Source: Coriolopsis trogii
Lineage: Eukaryota; Basidiomycota; Agaricomycetes; Polyporales; Polyporaceae
DNA length: 64,000 bases
Reading direction: 5' to 3'
Assembly: GCA_020543525.1 (NCBI GenBank)
Contig: JAHYIO010000004.1
Coordinates: 62,001-126,000 of the forward strand
The position numbers and the translations under genes are program-made. Below the pieces are notes generated by a model, which did no database searches, was not told the DNA's origin, and saw only the letters and a program-made list of their open reading frames with translations. Positions 11,291-22,072 of this stretch are shown in pieces (within the stretch, counting starts at the first letter, position 1; each line of letters begins with the position of its first letter).

Positions 11291-12186
11291 ATGTCTCAAT
11301 ATACCTTTTTCGACGTTCATTATGGCCCAGCCAACGTCCGACGTATTGGTAGGAAGAAGAGGGGGTCGGCATGGAGATTCTGGTGGCCCGGGATTTGCGG
11401 CTTCGTGCTGGTAGTCGGTAAGTTTTCTGGTTTGGTCATGACGACTGACCTTCTTCGAAGACATCACAGGTCCGAGAGCTCTTCTGGGACGTCGAAGAGT
11501 CAGATGAGACTTGCCCGAGCGCCGAGAGCGTGTCTTGTCTGGACCGACATGCAGTGAGTGAACAATGGACAACTCCTGTCCGAGTTTCGCGCGTCGCCAA
11601 CGTTGCAAGTGAAGCTGAAGTTTGTACTACACTTCCATTGATGCGTCCAGATTATGCTTGATTTGACTGTTAGGCGTCGGACGGTGACCCAGTCGTTCGC
11701 AAACTCGTCGCACAGGAAGGAGCGTCACACGCTGATCATCGCAGGCGTGTCGGGGGGGTTGCGTCCTCGCAGATTCGCAGAAGCTCTCGGTCGACTTCCC
11801 GTCCTCGTCGCCGCACATACACTGGCTGACTAAGCCCGTGTCCACCCTGACCTGAACAACAGACGTCGGACTCTCTCAATGTCGGGGCTCCGCGAGCGTC
11901 GTTCTTGCTCGACAATGGCGCACTTCAGCCGTGGGGCACGATCAGCGACACGGTGTCCAACTGGCAAGTCAAGGAAGGCCAAGGCATCAGCTGGTCGCAA
12001 ATTCGGTCCATCTCTGGCGTACAGCCCGCTACCTATGCATGGTGCAGGTCTTCCGCTCTCCGGCGGAAGGGTACTAATGCGCGATGATGTGTGCAGTTGA
12101 CGTCGTTAGAGATCGATGCAGGCATCCAAGTCCTAGCCGTCAACGATGATCTCGAGGGCTTCAGCCTGTGCAAGAACGGTGACTGA
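11291..12186 (+). CDS. Possible multi-exon membrane-anchored hypothetical protein
   Basis: Tentative. From the ATG at 11291 there is a basic stretch (RRIGRKKRGSAW), then a hydrophobic segment (RFWWPGICGFVLVVG), the pattern of a type II membrane anchor. Separate segments downstream look coding: VRELFWDVEESDETCPSAES from about 11470; a stretch from 11863 reading TSDSLNVGAPRASFLLDNGA and on to about 12050; and LEIDAGIQVLAVNDDLEG up to a stop near 12186. Introns of normal size would separate these, but I could not join all phases consistently. The gene may be broken, or my splice choices may be wrong. No family recognised. Confidence 0.35.
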
Positions 12187-12752
12187 GAGAATGCTACTAA
12201 CGACCTCATCTGGAAGCCCATTGCTCAGTCGGGTACCTACGTCTTCGACAGCTGATACCCCGTCCGCCTCCATGTCATTACCGACGAGTAGATATGACAG
12301 CCTCAAGAGCTCTCCAGTATCACGCATGTTTTTGAAACTTTCGAGGATTCCCTTAGGACTATTGTAATGGGTCGTGCGTCTTCGCACGGTAATGCAGTTA
12401 TCCGTTTTGCTATTATTGGCTGCTTGTTGTCCATGTCACTTATTTGGAACAATTCCCAAACTTATAGGTGACCCACTAGTGACGGTTGCGCAACGCATGT
12501 CATCTTCGCTTGGTACCGTCAGAGGATTCTACCATAGAGTCGACGAGGAAGAGTCCCGCGTGTGCGTGAAGTCTCGGGAATGACCGAGAACCGACTACCT
12601 GTGCAAGACAGCGCCTTCCGCAGCGAATCCAACTATCCTCTTCCCAAATTCCATAGCCAGTCAGCGCGTATAAGTATGTGTGGACTTGCCCCAGAGACTG
12701 CTAGTATCATTCACTCACCCAGTCACTGTATAGCACATCCGCCGGAGAATAC
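12187..12752. other. Intergenic, no gene seen
   Basis: Short overlapping frames on both strands with no recognisable features. The gap precedes the second F-box gene. Confidence 0.35.
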
Positions 12753-14199
12753 GTGCTCATGCAGAATTGGCATATTCCTGGAGAACTGACCGACAACATT
12801 CTTGATCACCTACACGAAGACAGTCATACGCTCAGAACATGTGCATTCGTGTGCCGAGCATGGCTCCCGACGTCCCTCTTCCATCTCTTCAGCACGATCA
12901 CCTGTGATGTGGACAGCGACAGCAAGAACGTCCGCGCTCTCCTCTCGTGGTCGTCCACTGCTCTGTTGGCCTCGACTCATGTCAGGAAACTCGTCATCCG
13001 TGGACTCAAGAGCGACTCCATTCGAGGGCATGATCTGCCGATTCCAGATATCGCCGCCCTCATATCCCGTTTCGCGAACCTGCAACGGCTCACCATCCGC
13101 GGCCCCTGCGTCAATCTCGTCCCCGCGACGACAGCCTGGCAACCACATCCCGCACACGAACCCAGTGGCAGGGCACTCAAGCAGCTCTCGATCTTGAGGT
13201 GCAAGACCGAGCTCCGGCACGGTATGACGGCCGTCTACCAGCTGCTACGCATGTTCACCGACATCGACGAGCTCCATTTCGTCGACGTCGCGTGCTCCTA
13301 CAACCCCGCCGCACCCCTTCACGCTCCGTTCGACACGCTACCTTCCCGCCTGCAGGTCCGTAGGTTGCACGTACACAACGAGAACGACAGCGACCGGTTC
13401 ACAGGCTACCTGGCCATACTCCATCTCTTCCTCGCATCCCGCTGGCCTCTCAGCGAGCTCGACGTCGTCTTCCCGCGTGTGCCTAACGGCTCCGTTGGCC
13501 TCTCTCTCGACGACCTCGTCCGCTCTTGCAGTGCGACCCTCACCGACCTGCGGGTAAACGTCAACCCGAGCATGCTCGTCCCCGCCATGTCATACATGTC
13601 CTCGCGTGAGTGAGCGCGCTCCTGCGCCGGAGACCGTCTCGACGAGCGCTGACCATGCTGACCCCCCAAACACAGCGCGCGACCTCGCGCGGGAGTGGGA
13701 CACCCCCGCGCTGCGCGGATGCAAAGCGCTCGAAACGCTCCGCCTCGACCTTCTCAGCATCTCCGACATCGGCGACCCGACGCTCCAGCGCACCGTCGAC
13801 GCCGCGTCGGACGAGATGCTCCACGCCAACGCCGCGCTCGTCCGCGCTGCCGCCCCGCAGCAGAGCGTGCGCGCCGTCCACCTCGGCGTGTTCCACTTTG
13901 GCAGCTGGGACGCGCGCGTCGCGCAGCGCCTCGCCGCGCTCGCGTCCTGGGCCCGCCTCGACGACGCCCTGAGCGGATTGCGGCACCTGCGGCGCGTGGC
14001 GTGCGTCGTCTCGACGGACGGCGGCTTGGATCTGGACGCGCAGCTGGCGGAGCTCGAAGCGCGCCCCGAAGAGGACGTGCCCGCCTTGGGGCATGCGAAT
14101 CGACAGGGCGAGGAGGAGTACGCGGGCATTCTCCGGCAGGGTCTGCGCGGAGTGCACTCGGCTGGGCTGCTCAGTATCGCGTTCGTGTACTCGAGCTAG
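12753..14199 (+). CDS. F-box protein with leucine-rich C-terminus
   Basis: Two exons (12753-13605, 13676-14199) join in phase 1 across a 70-nt intron with GTGAGT and ACAG ends, giving 458 residues. The F-box is clear near the start: IPGELTDNILDHLHED, then LRTCAFVCRAWLP. It is the Skp1-binding part of an SCF ubiquitin ligase substrate receptor. The rest carries irregular leucine-rich repeats (HVRKLVIRGL, NLQRLTIRGP, LKQLSILRC, ALETLRLDLLSI, SVRAVHLGVFHFG), which would form the substrate-binding face. The ATG at 12753 is followed by another (MLMQ), and either could be used. Exon 2 is very GC-rich, which explains the long antisense open frame there. Confidence 0.75.
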
Positions 14200-14589
14200 G
14201 GGGTCGGTCGAGAGCGGTGCAGTCTGTCGCAGCACTCTCTGCTGGTGCCTCGACGGCCAACGACGAGGCTGATATTTTGGTCTGATCGGACTGAGACTGT
14301 CTAAACGGCTGCGGGGCAGCAGGAAGCTGGTCTTCTGTCATTGAGAACCCCGGCGCATTCGTATACCCTCTTCAGACCAAACCATGTGTAACACCCAGTG
14401 TCGCCGGAGCTGTAGAGGAGCAGTGGCGGTAGTAGTGCTGCAAAGCATGGGCGAAACAGAGACTCGATCTCGGCTGACAATGACCTCCGCGTCGCTGAGA
14501 TAAGATATAAGTTTACCAACATCATACACTGACTGTGCATACACCCCTCAGGGCTCGTGAAGAAGATGACTCCGCGCAGTGACCAGTCA
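14200..14589. other. Convergent 3' intergenic region
   Basis: Between the 3' ends of the F-box gene (plus) and the SDR gene (minus). No gene or repeat seen. Confidence 0.4.
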
Positions 14590-15722
14590 TCAAGTGCTCC
14601 ACTGACCATCAGCCGACAGGGCCAGGCCGTTGTCGGACAGCTTGAGTCTGTCGGTGATATCTAGGAGCTCCGCCGCCGCCTGTTCTGGAGTCTTGAACGC
14701 ATGTCCGAGGTCACTGATGATCTTATCAACGTTCAATACACCCTCCAGTGCCGCCTTAGCCTCCGGGCTCTCCACTATGAGGGCACAACCAACCGTACAC
14801 CGTCAGTCCTCCTACGCAGTCCTCGTCCGCAGCAGAGAAGAGACTCGGGAGGGATCGTGTCGGTGGTGTTCACCAAGCCGGGGCAAACGGAGACGATGAC
14901 GAAGCCTTCATCCTTGAGCTTGACGGCCCACTTGGTCGTCGCGACGAGCGCGCCCGCTTTCGAGACACAGTACGAGGTGATGTTGTGGATGCCGGTGTTG
15001 CGCACGTACGAGGGATCGGCGCCGCGCGAGTTGAGGACGATGATCTTCTTGAGCGGCGTGGTCGAAGCGCGGAGGAGAGGGACGAAAGCGGAGATGCTGT
15101 GGACCACGCCCAGTGCGTTGATTTTGAACTGAGCGAGGCGGGGAGAGTGGTGGGTAAGTCACATAGAGAAAAAAGTGGAAGGAGACACATACAGCGGTGA
15201 TGAACTCGGCATCGAGAGCATCCATGTTGGGGCTGTGGTATATTAACTGTAAGTCCACATACGAATAGAAGGCCGATCGAGATCTCGTCGTACAAATCGT
15301 CATAGCCTTGCATATGGGTCAACACGTCCGTACGCGCTGCGTTATGGATGAGCACATCAAGCTTCCCACCACTGAGAGCCGAGATTTCCTGCGCAGCCCT
15401 CTTCAGGTAGTTCCCGGAGCATACAGTGGCCGGCATCAGCACACAGTCCACAAATCTGGATGTATATGCACCTGGAGTGAAGTGTAATCTGCGACGTCGC
15501 CGGCAACGACATGGACGTTCTCCAACCCGAGAACGGCATTTGTGAGATGAGTCGATTTGGCAGGGTTCCGCAGTACAGCAAAGACCACCGCACCAGGTCG
15601 TCTGGCCTAAGAGCAAGATGAGGTACGGCGGCCCGGGTATGAGAGGATAGAAACCGCACTAGTTGGCGAACAAATTCGAGGCCTACTCCCCTCGAGGCAC
15701 CGACAACAGCGTAGTAAGGCAT
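14590..15722 (-). CDS. Short-chain dehydrogenase/reductase (SDR), paralogue of the gene at 61181
   Basis: Multi-exon gene read from the ATG at 15722 (MPYYAVVGASRGVGLEFVRQ). GASRGVG is the Rossmann nucleotide-binding glycine motif of classical SDR oxidoreductases, which transfer hydride between NAD(P)H and an alcohol or ketone. Later exons give VVAGDVADYTS, then KLDVLIHNAA (the NNAG-equivalent), LKKIIVLNSRGAD, and the catalytic YCVSK (Tyr-x3-Lys). The C-terminal exon ends in LALSADGQWST at 14590. Order and motifs match the second SDR at 61181-62308. Substrate unknown. Introns are about 50-90 nt, and not every junction was resolved. Confidence 0.75.
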
Positions 15723-17124
15723 GGATGGTTTAGGCGTGGGACCGAGCGCGGATAGAGCGCAGGATGTGAACTATGTCCTACATGTCCGATGAGCCTGCAT
15801 TTATGTGGTAAGAGAGCGCTCATGAACTCCCAAACCTCCTCGAGCTCCTCACCAACGACACTCTGAGATCCGAGTAGATACGGTAAACAAGTGGGTGCGG
15901 AAAACGAGTGGAGGCGGGAAACGAGTGGAGGCGGGAATGAGTGGGTGCGGCAAACGTGTGAATGCACGCTCCTTCCCACCCCCTACGCTGCGAGTTGATC
16001 ATGAGCAGAGACGATGCCTTGCAGCTGTATGCTGCATGCGCCCACCTCGTGGTTATCCTGTCCTTGTCATCACGATGCTGGCGAAGCCATTCTGAACCGC
16101 GCTCGACGAGTGACCTTGGTGGTTGCATGGGTAGATCAAGAGGCTAGAACGAGAAGAGCGGCTACCAGGTCAGGTACCTTTGAAGACCGCCCAGATCTTA
16201 GCATCAGATAGACATACTATCACCTGCACCGTACACACGTCCACCTTGCCACATGTGAATACAGAACTTGTAACACTCTTCAACGGCATCATATCGTCGA
16301 CGTCTGCTGGACGTCTTCTGCGGCATGCAACCGTCCGAACGCGATGCCCCTCCATCGATATCGCGCGTATCCTCGTCCAAAGCTCACGACTCAGTGAGCA
16401 CGCTGAAGATCATAGTGAGCATGCTTGCACTCCCCTAAGTGGCTCCATGCCCGCCTGGATCGCCAGCACATGCTGTCCACCAACTGCGTCAGCCCCGACT
16501 CGGAGTGCCCGTATATGCATATGGACCACCGGCAGTGGGACTCACCTGAGAGGCAGACACCCCCTAGTTGCTGACGGTTTCAGGTCCGCGCTAAAGTCCG
16601 TGCTCACGATTATGAGCACCTGTCAGTTCGAGTTTGGGCCCTTCAGAAAGGTTCCACGTGTGGCCCGCGACTGGTCTGACGGGTTAAACCCTGTGATTGA
16701 CACGACCCGCCCTCAGCGACATGGCAGAAAGCCGATGTGTTGGGAATTACGCACCCGCCGAGGCCAGAGAGTCAGATTAAGATCCCGTACGACGATGCGG
16801 CCGATGCGGAGACGCCGCCAGAGGGAGAGCTGCCCGTCCAGAAGTCGCAAGAGACGTCGGCGCGGATCGGGTTCGATCTATGCAAGCGTTCGTCGGGCAG
16901 GACGCAGTTCGGAACAGGTGTGTGCATCGCAGCGCGGCAAAGCTGAACTTCTGTCATTATGAACGCCACGCCAGCCCCGGGGCGCATCGGTATATGTAGG
17001 CTCTCCAAACAGAACAACATGTGCATCGACATCACAGGTATCACTCACTAGTCACTCGTCGCTCGTCGTCTCATCTCCTCCCATCCAGACCCTCCGAGCC
17101 CAGCTCTCTGGCCGGCCTGCGAGT
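15723..17124. other. Gene-poor region with a short minisatellite and a possible orphan exon
   Basis: A 260-codon open frame at 16180-16962 looks random: no hydrophobic pattern, and Arg/Ser-rich at its end. In another frame, about 16730-16920 reads a more protein-like acidic stretch (SQIKIPYDDAADAETPPEGE) that could be an exon of an undefined gene. A four-unit tandem repeat lies at 15884-15950. Nothing else is supportable. Confidence 0.3.
15884..15950. repeat. Short 17-bp tandem repeat, about four units
   Basis: Consecutive units of 17, 17, 17 and 16 nt share the pattern AAACGAGTGG(A/G)(G/T)GCGG. The two central units differ only at their first base. Copies lie at 15884-15900, 15901-15917, 15918-15934 and 15935-15950. 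Confidence 0.6.
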
Positions 17125-19248
17125 CTACTCCGGCCCAGGCCCATGTCGGATGCGCCGCACGTCTGGCTCCTGCCCGTGCTCCGACACGTCCTCTGGCGAG
17201 GCGGGCACGTAGTCCTTCACGAACGCATTGTCCCCTCGGAGGTTGATGAACGAATACTGTACGAGAGATGAGTCCGCCCGTCGGATGCTGCATGGCCCCA
17301 GCTAGAGAGAGAGCGCAGACGCACCTCTGCAAGCTCCGTCCCACTGTGTCGGTTGTAGTTCGCATACACAAGGTTGATCTGCGCACACCCAACCCACCGT
17401 GTCAACGAAATCCTACAGAACGGCCCTCAGCCGCCACCAGTCGGACTGCTTCCAACAGCGACGACCGACGACCGACATCAGGATGTGAGGACGGGACGCA
17501 CCTCGCTATGGAACGGCCGCAACCCCGCGGCCTCCAACAACTGCCACCACTCCAAAAAATCTTGGAAGCGCTGGTTCCACGCATGCAGCTCGATCTGCAG
17601 CTGCCCAAACGGCAGCACGCCCTCGCGCTCCGGCGGGTTCGCCCACGCCCCCAGCGCCGTCCCCGCCGTCGTCGTCGGCGAAGCGGACATGCGCTCCATC
17701 GTGAAGTCGCGGACGATCGCCCGGAACGTCTCCCACTCCCAGCCCTCGAGGTCGAGCCGGAGGAAGTCGATGTGCGAGTGGCCTGGAAGTGTGCGTCGGC
17801 AACACAGAGGAAGAGGTGTGAGCATGAAAACACGATGAGCCAGTGTGGATTGAGAATGGGGATGAGCGAGGGGACAGGGGTAGGGGCACCTACCGTTCTC
17901 GGCCATGAGGCTCTTGAGCGTCCACGTCTGCGGGTCGTCCCCCGGTCCGTGCCTGTCAGTCGCCCCGAGCGCGAGCTTGCCAAAGTGCGCGCGATGCCTG
18001 AGCGCGTGCGGGATGTCGCGCTTCGCGCCCTCTCCCTTTGTCGAGTCGTATATCCACACCTGACAGAAACGGGTGGACTCGAGGAGCGTCGCCTCGAGCG
18101 AGTATGAGGAATCTATGCCTGTGAGACCAAGTGCGTTAGGAATTGTCGAATGAGTGTGACGAGGTCATTGGTCGGCACATCATGGACAAAAGACGTTGGT
18201 GAATGTCAGGTAGTTGCTGCAGGATGCCCTCACGAAGGCGTGCATATGTCCACGTCACATGCATAAACGGACACGCGGCACCAGTCCGGACTGTAGATCC
18301 ATGCTCAACGAAGCTGACCGCCAACGAGACTGTCAGGACGTATTGATCAGGCCTGCGGGTCGGCCCTACGAAACACAAGCGCCATGTCCTCCGTGTCCAA
18401 AGATAGACCAATAAGCGAAGAACACTGTGCGAAGTCCCCATACGCCTGCGTGCGCGATAGATTACTCGCAAATCGGATGGATCCATGGTGCCACCACTGC
18501 GGACGACTCACGGCGCGTCGCCTAACACGAAGGTGGAATGTTACCGAGCGAAAGCGGATGGGTAAGCGCGATTGCGACGTGGGATGAGGACAACAATATC
18601 CACCATCTGCCATGCACAGCAACGTACGGAAGGTCGACGCTCAATCATCGAGGCCCGTACCGCCCATAGCAAACCCAGGAATGGCGAACGAGGATAGGGA
18701 AGAAATAGGCGAGAAGAAGGCGAACGTACCGATCGAGTATATCACGCAATCCGGTTTATCCTGTATGCGCGACACTCCGCACAACCACTTGCCGCCGTCA
18801 CCAAGCGCACCGAGTCTGTCGAGCTCGTGTGGGCAGTTGTAGAGTGGGGGAAAGAAGTCCCCTGTTGAGCGCTTGAGCGAGGAGGAGAACGGATGACGGT
18901 TTGCGACTCACAAACGGTGTACGGTGGCCAGGGATCTTGGTCTGGCGGAAACCTGTCGCATAGGCGAGATTAGTAGATATAGCGCGATAGGGCCGCAGAA
19001 AGATACACGTACATGACGACTTGAGCGGGAGTAGGCCCGAATCTTGTGATGAGGTCTTGGCGCTGCTTGAGCATGGCGCGGTATTTGCGCTCTTCGCGAT
19101 CTAGTCTCGACTTGAGCTCATTGTTCGGTCTGTAGACGACTGGACGCGGGATGGGGGGCGCGGCTGATAGGAACCAATACGCGCAGAGGAGGAAAGCAGC
19201 GAGAGCGAGGGTATAACGCGGGTGGCGTACGAGTGTGTGCTTGACCAT
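17125..19248 (-). CDS. Membrane-anchored methyltransferase-like protein (METTL24/PF13383 type)
   Basis: Read from the ATG at 19248. The N-terminus (MVKHTLVRHPRY) precedes one hydrophobic segment (TLALAAFLLCAYWFLSAA), so a Golgi/ER type II anchor is likely. Exon 1 ends at 19013. The next two short exons give FPPDQDPWPPYTVW and DFFPPLYNCPHELDRLG followed by DGGKWLCG, the signature of Methyltransf_22 proteins. A further exon supplies VWIYDSTKGEG, and another HIDFLRLDLEGWEWE (an acidic motif expected in SAM-dependent enzymes) and QLQIELHAW. The two last exons give INLVYANYNRHSG and YSFINLRGDNAF, with the stop at 17125. The intron between DCVIYSIG and IDSSYSLEATLL is 611 nt (18729-18119), about ten times the local norm. 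The substrate is not known. Confidence 0.75.
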
Positions 19249-19636
19249 GCTGGGCGTCGCGTAGGGCGTGTGCGGGTGTGTGCACGTCGAGGCCGACAGC
19301 GAGGCCTGTCGCGAGAGTAGCGAGGGGGAAGGGGGGAGGTCAGAGAGAGAGATGGAGTGGGGAAGAAGAGCGGAGGGGACTTGCATTTCCCTGGCGCCCG
19401 TCCCCTCTGGCCCAGGCCCCCTTGCCCGCCAGCCCACGTGTCTACCAAACGACCCAAGTCGCCAGGCTCCTTCCACTGGCCATCTCAATATTCTCGTTTG
19501 CGCATAGGACAGCATCGGGGCCATCGTGCTCAGCTACTGCTCTACGGAAATCCTTGACATTAACTCATCGCTGTCGTTCATGTCATCGTCGCCTTCCAGC
19601 AAAGTGACTGGAGGTACATCCAGTCAACGGCATGTC
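19249..19636. other. Intergenic, upstream of the methyltransferase-like gene
   Basis: Purine-rich on the plus strand, so CT-rich in the direction of the minus-strand gene, as expected of its promoter and 5' UTR. No separate gene seen. Confidence 0.4.
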
Positions 19637-20101
19637 CTATCTTGAACGCGTAAAAGCACTTCCGAGGGCCATCCAGTCTTCGACAGGCACACTCGTCCTC
19701 TGGATAGCGACGTACATGAGTAGCGCCTCAAATCCGAGGGGCAGCCGGTCATCCAGAAACTTTGCATGCTCAGACTCCAAGTGCCTCCGCCTGATAACAC
19801 CTCCATCCCGGTCAGCGTGGGCACGACGTCGTGCACCGACTCCATCACGACCGAGGGCACAGAGCCGCCTATAGCCCACTTCTCGACCATGACGACCAGG
19901 CGGCGCAACGCAGATCTGCCCCTGGTAAAATCGGTTATTTCGGAGGTAGGAGAGGCACTGTTGCACACCAGTGCCCACAGCTTGAGACTCTCGAGCTTCG
20001 GGATGAAGTCGCTCCGAAGGTTCAGGGAGAGGGTATCCAGGGCTGACTCGTTCCGGAACAGGGTGAAGGATTGTAGCTGCGTGCAGCATCTTAGAGAGTG
20101 A
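19637..20101 (-). pseudogene. Remnant of an F-box/LRR-type gene
   Basis: Minus-strand reading gives leucine-rich segments of the type seen in the C-terminal half of the F-box proteins in this window: LQSFTLFRNE, ALDTLSLNLRS, PKLESLKLWALV, ALRRLVVMVEKWAI. The frame then changes near 19780, and the other frame continues with FLDDRLPLGFEALLMYVAIQ. No F-box or start codon is present upstream (beyond 20101). This looks like a 5'-truncated, frameshifted fragment beside the FunK1 array. A missed intron at the frame change is an alternative. Confidence 0.4.
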
Positions 20102-20497
20102 GAGACATGTCTTTGTTATCTAATAGGTAGTAACCCGGTAATCAGGATCCACCCTTCCTGAGGTAAGTTCATGCGACGGTGAATTAGAGACGAGAAGGAA
20201 CATCTACTCAGGGTCGCGGTCCGGGCTACCGCCACATGCGGCCCGAGGGCGTCTTCTTGTTGAGGTCCCTCCTTCGCGTGTTATCCGCTCGGACCCTGCT
20301 CTACTCTCCCTCGAATTCTCCTTCATGTCGAGCATCTGTCCTTTACTCAACTATACTACTACCCCTTTTGACGCAGGAAGTCACAACAGGACGCGTACAG
20401 TGAAGCGACTCGGCCGAGACGCGCTCGCGGGAACGGTCGCAAATTAAAGGATGGCAGCTAGGTGTACGAACTCTGTGCGGATTGCATCACCAGAAAG
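20102..20497. other. Junction between unique DNA and the FunK1 array
   Basis: No gene seen. Similarity to the FunK1 units begins only at about 20500, so the left end of the array lies here. Confidence 0.4.
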
Positions 20498-21541
20498 CCG
20501 TTCATGGGACTTCAGTGAGTGCTTACTGCGCGCATCCCTGGGTACGCATTCCCACCTACTCACTACGCTTGCTGTACTTTGACAATCGTACAGGATGCTT
20601 GGATATGAACATGCAGGGCTACCTTTACCGCGACGTCGGCAACGTGCTGAAGCACAAGAAGCCCTTTCCGTGCGACTCGTCGCCGTCGGGATGCCGGCCA
20701 TTCTCGGCGCTGGGAGTGGGACACCTCCTGGAGAAGATGATTGAGCTCTCAGCTGCCGACACTGGGGCCGCGTCTGTGGAAACCGCGACCGACGAGCTGT
20801 CCAAGGTAGGGGCGGAAGACTTGTGGCCGGCAGTGTATGCCCTCGCCGAGAAGATCCCACACCCAAAGGCGAAGGAGCTCGTGGACGCGGCAAAGGCACT
20901 GCAGGATTCTCTGGAGCGATATGGAGTGCCGACGGAATGCAAGGCGATCATCACCGACGGCGACATGGCTGCGTACATGCCGACGTACTTCAGCCCCGAG
21001 AACCAGCACCGTGGCACGTTGTCGGTGAGTGTATCCATGACTTCCGACGACGCTCGGACGCTGATTGTGACAAAAGGGTACATTGGAGTTCATGTCCCGC
21101 ACCTCGTTGGACGCTGCAGAGGACAACAGGCCATATATAAAAACTCCGGTGGACGACATGTGGTCTTTCTTTCACACGACCATATGGGCTGTCGCTTACG
21201 GCAGGGACCAGGAGGATACGTGGGAGGAGAACAGATTGCGTACGCACATACGGGGAGACCATCGTGATATTACGACCACACAAGCGTTGAAGAACGGCGG
21301 CCAGGGATGGTACTCGGACACAATAGTCACGTTGACTCCATTTCTGTTGGAATGGTACGAGTTTCTCGACTCGAAGGACGTGCGTCAGCGCAGTCAGACG
21401 ATCAGCAGATCGCCACAACCGCAGGACGCTATGTCTGCCCTCCTTGAATGCCATCTCCTTGCTTTCCAGGGCATCACGGCGCTTGTGAATGCGATGTATG
21501 AACACCGCGGAGAAATCAAGAAGGGCGTCGAGGCAGCGTAA
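20498..21541 (+). pseudogene. FunK1 kinase, 5'-truncated and active-site-damaged copy (unit 0)
   Basis: Only the C-terminal half of a FunK1-type kinase is present, homologous to the last exons of units A and B. The catalytic loop that reads GYLHRDVSIGNVL in intact units reads GYLYRDVGNVL here: the His of HRD is Tyr, and Ser-Ile is deleted. The downstream part is well kept: ITDGDMAAYMP (DFG-equivalent), GTLEFMSRTSL after a spliced intron, PVDDMWSFFHTT, and a C-terminus ending at 21541. About 500 residues of N-terminal sequence are missing. Such a product could not be a normal kinase, though transcription as a fragment cannot be excluded. Confidence 0.7.
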
Positions 21542-22072
21542 ACTGCATGTGCGTTTCCCTCGTGCCTCGGTTCAAGGCTCCGTCGGTACTGACATCCTCT
21601 GATGCGCATAGTTCAATCATCGGTACGGAGCGCACACATGCATCGCGGTCTTTCACGCATTGATGACCTGTTAGGCTGAGGTGGGAGGGAATTGCAGGCT
21701 GGGGAGGTCATTCGGAGGGTTCAATGGATCGCCATGATTCCGGGGGATGTCGAGGACAGTGATTGCCCAGTCGGAATACGGCGCTGTTCGAGGGGTGTTC
21801 AGACACATGTAGGCGGTCGGGCGACACGTCCGGGTATCCGAGCGAATCCGTGATGATATTATGTTGTTGCGCACAGAGATGGTAACTGGAGAAGTGAGGC
21901 TCAGGTCATTGCTCGAGAGATATTCCGGAAGATGCCGCCGAACGACTGATCCCCGGCGTCTCTTGTATGTCGTGGCAAGAGTGCCTACTACGCTCCTTGT
22001 CGTCGTCGACCGTCCCGTCAGTACCTGAGGCTGCTCGGCCTATGCGCTCTGTTTGTATTCCCTGTCCTTTAT
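21542..22072. repeat. FunK1 spacer, copy 1
   Basis: The 531-nt spacer between unit 0 and unit A closely resembles 24791-25313 and, inverted, 51831-52373. It contains the 3' flank of one unit and the promoter side of the next, including a TTTATATG TATA-like motif just before the ATG at 22073. Open frames in it are short and duplicated with it. Confidence 0.7.

Noticed and set aside
13561..14235. Minus-strand frame of 224 codons over exon 2 of the F-box gene
   Set aside because: Shadow of GC-rich sequence; the plus-strand exon continues the leucine-rich repeats in frame.
15683..16128. Minus-strand frames around the minisatellite as a gene
   Set aside because: They arise from the tandem repeat read as repeated peptides, with no other support.
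16180..16962. 260-codon plus-strand frame as a gene
   Set aside because: Composition looks random, with no hydrophobic or motif pattern; a different frame in part of it looks more protein-like.
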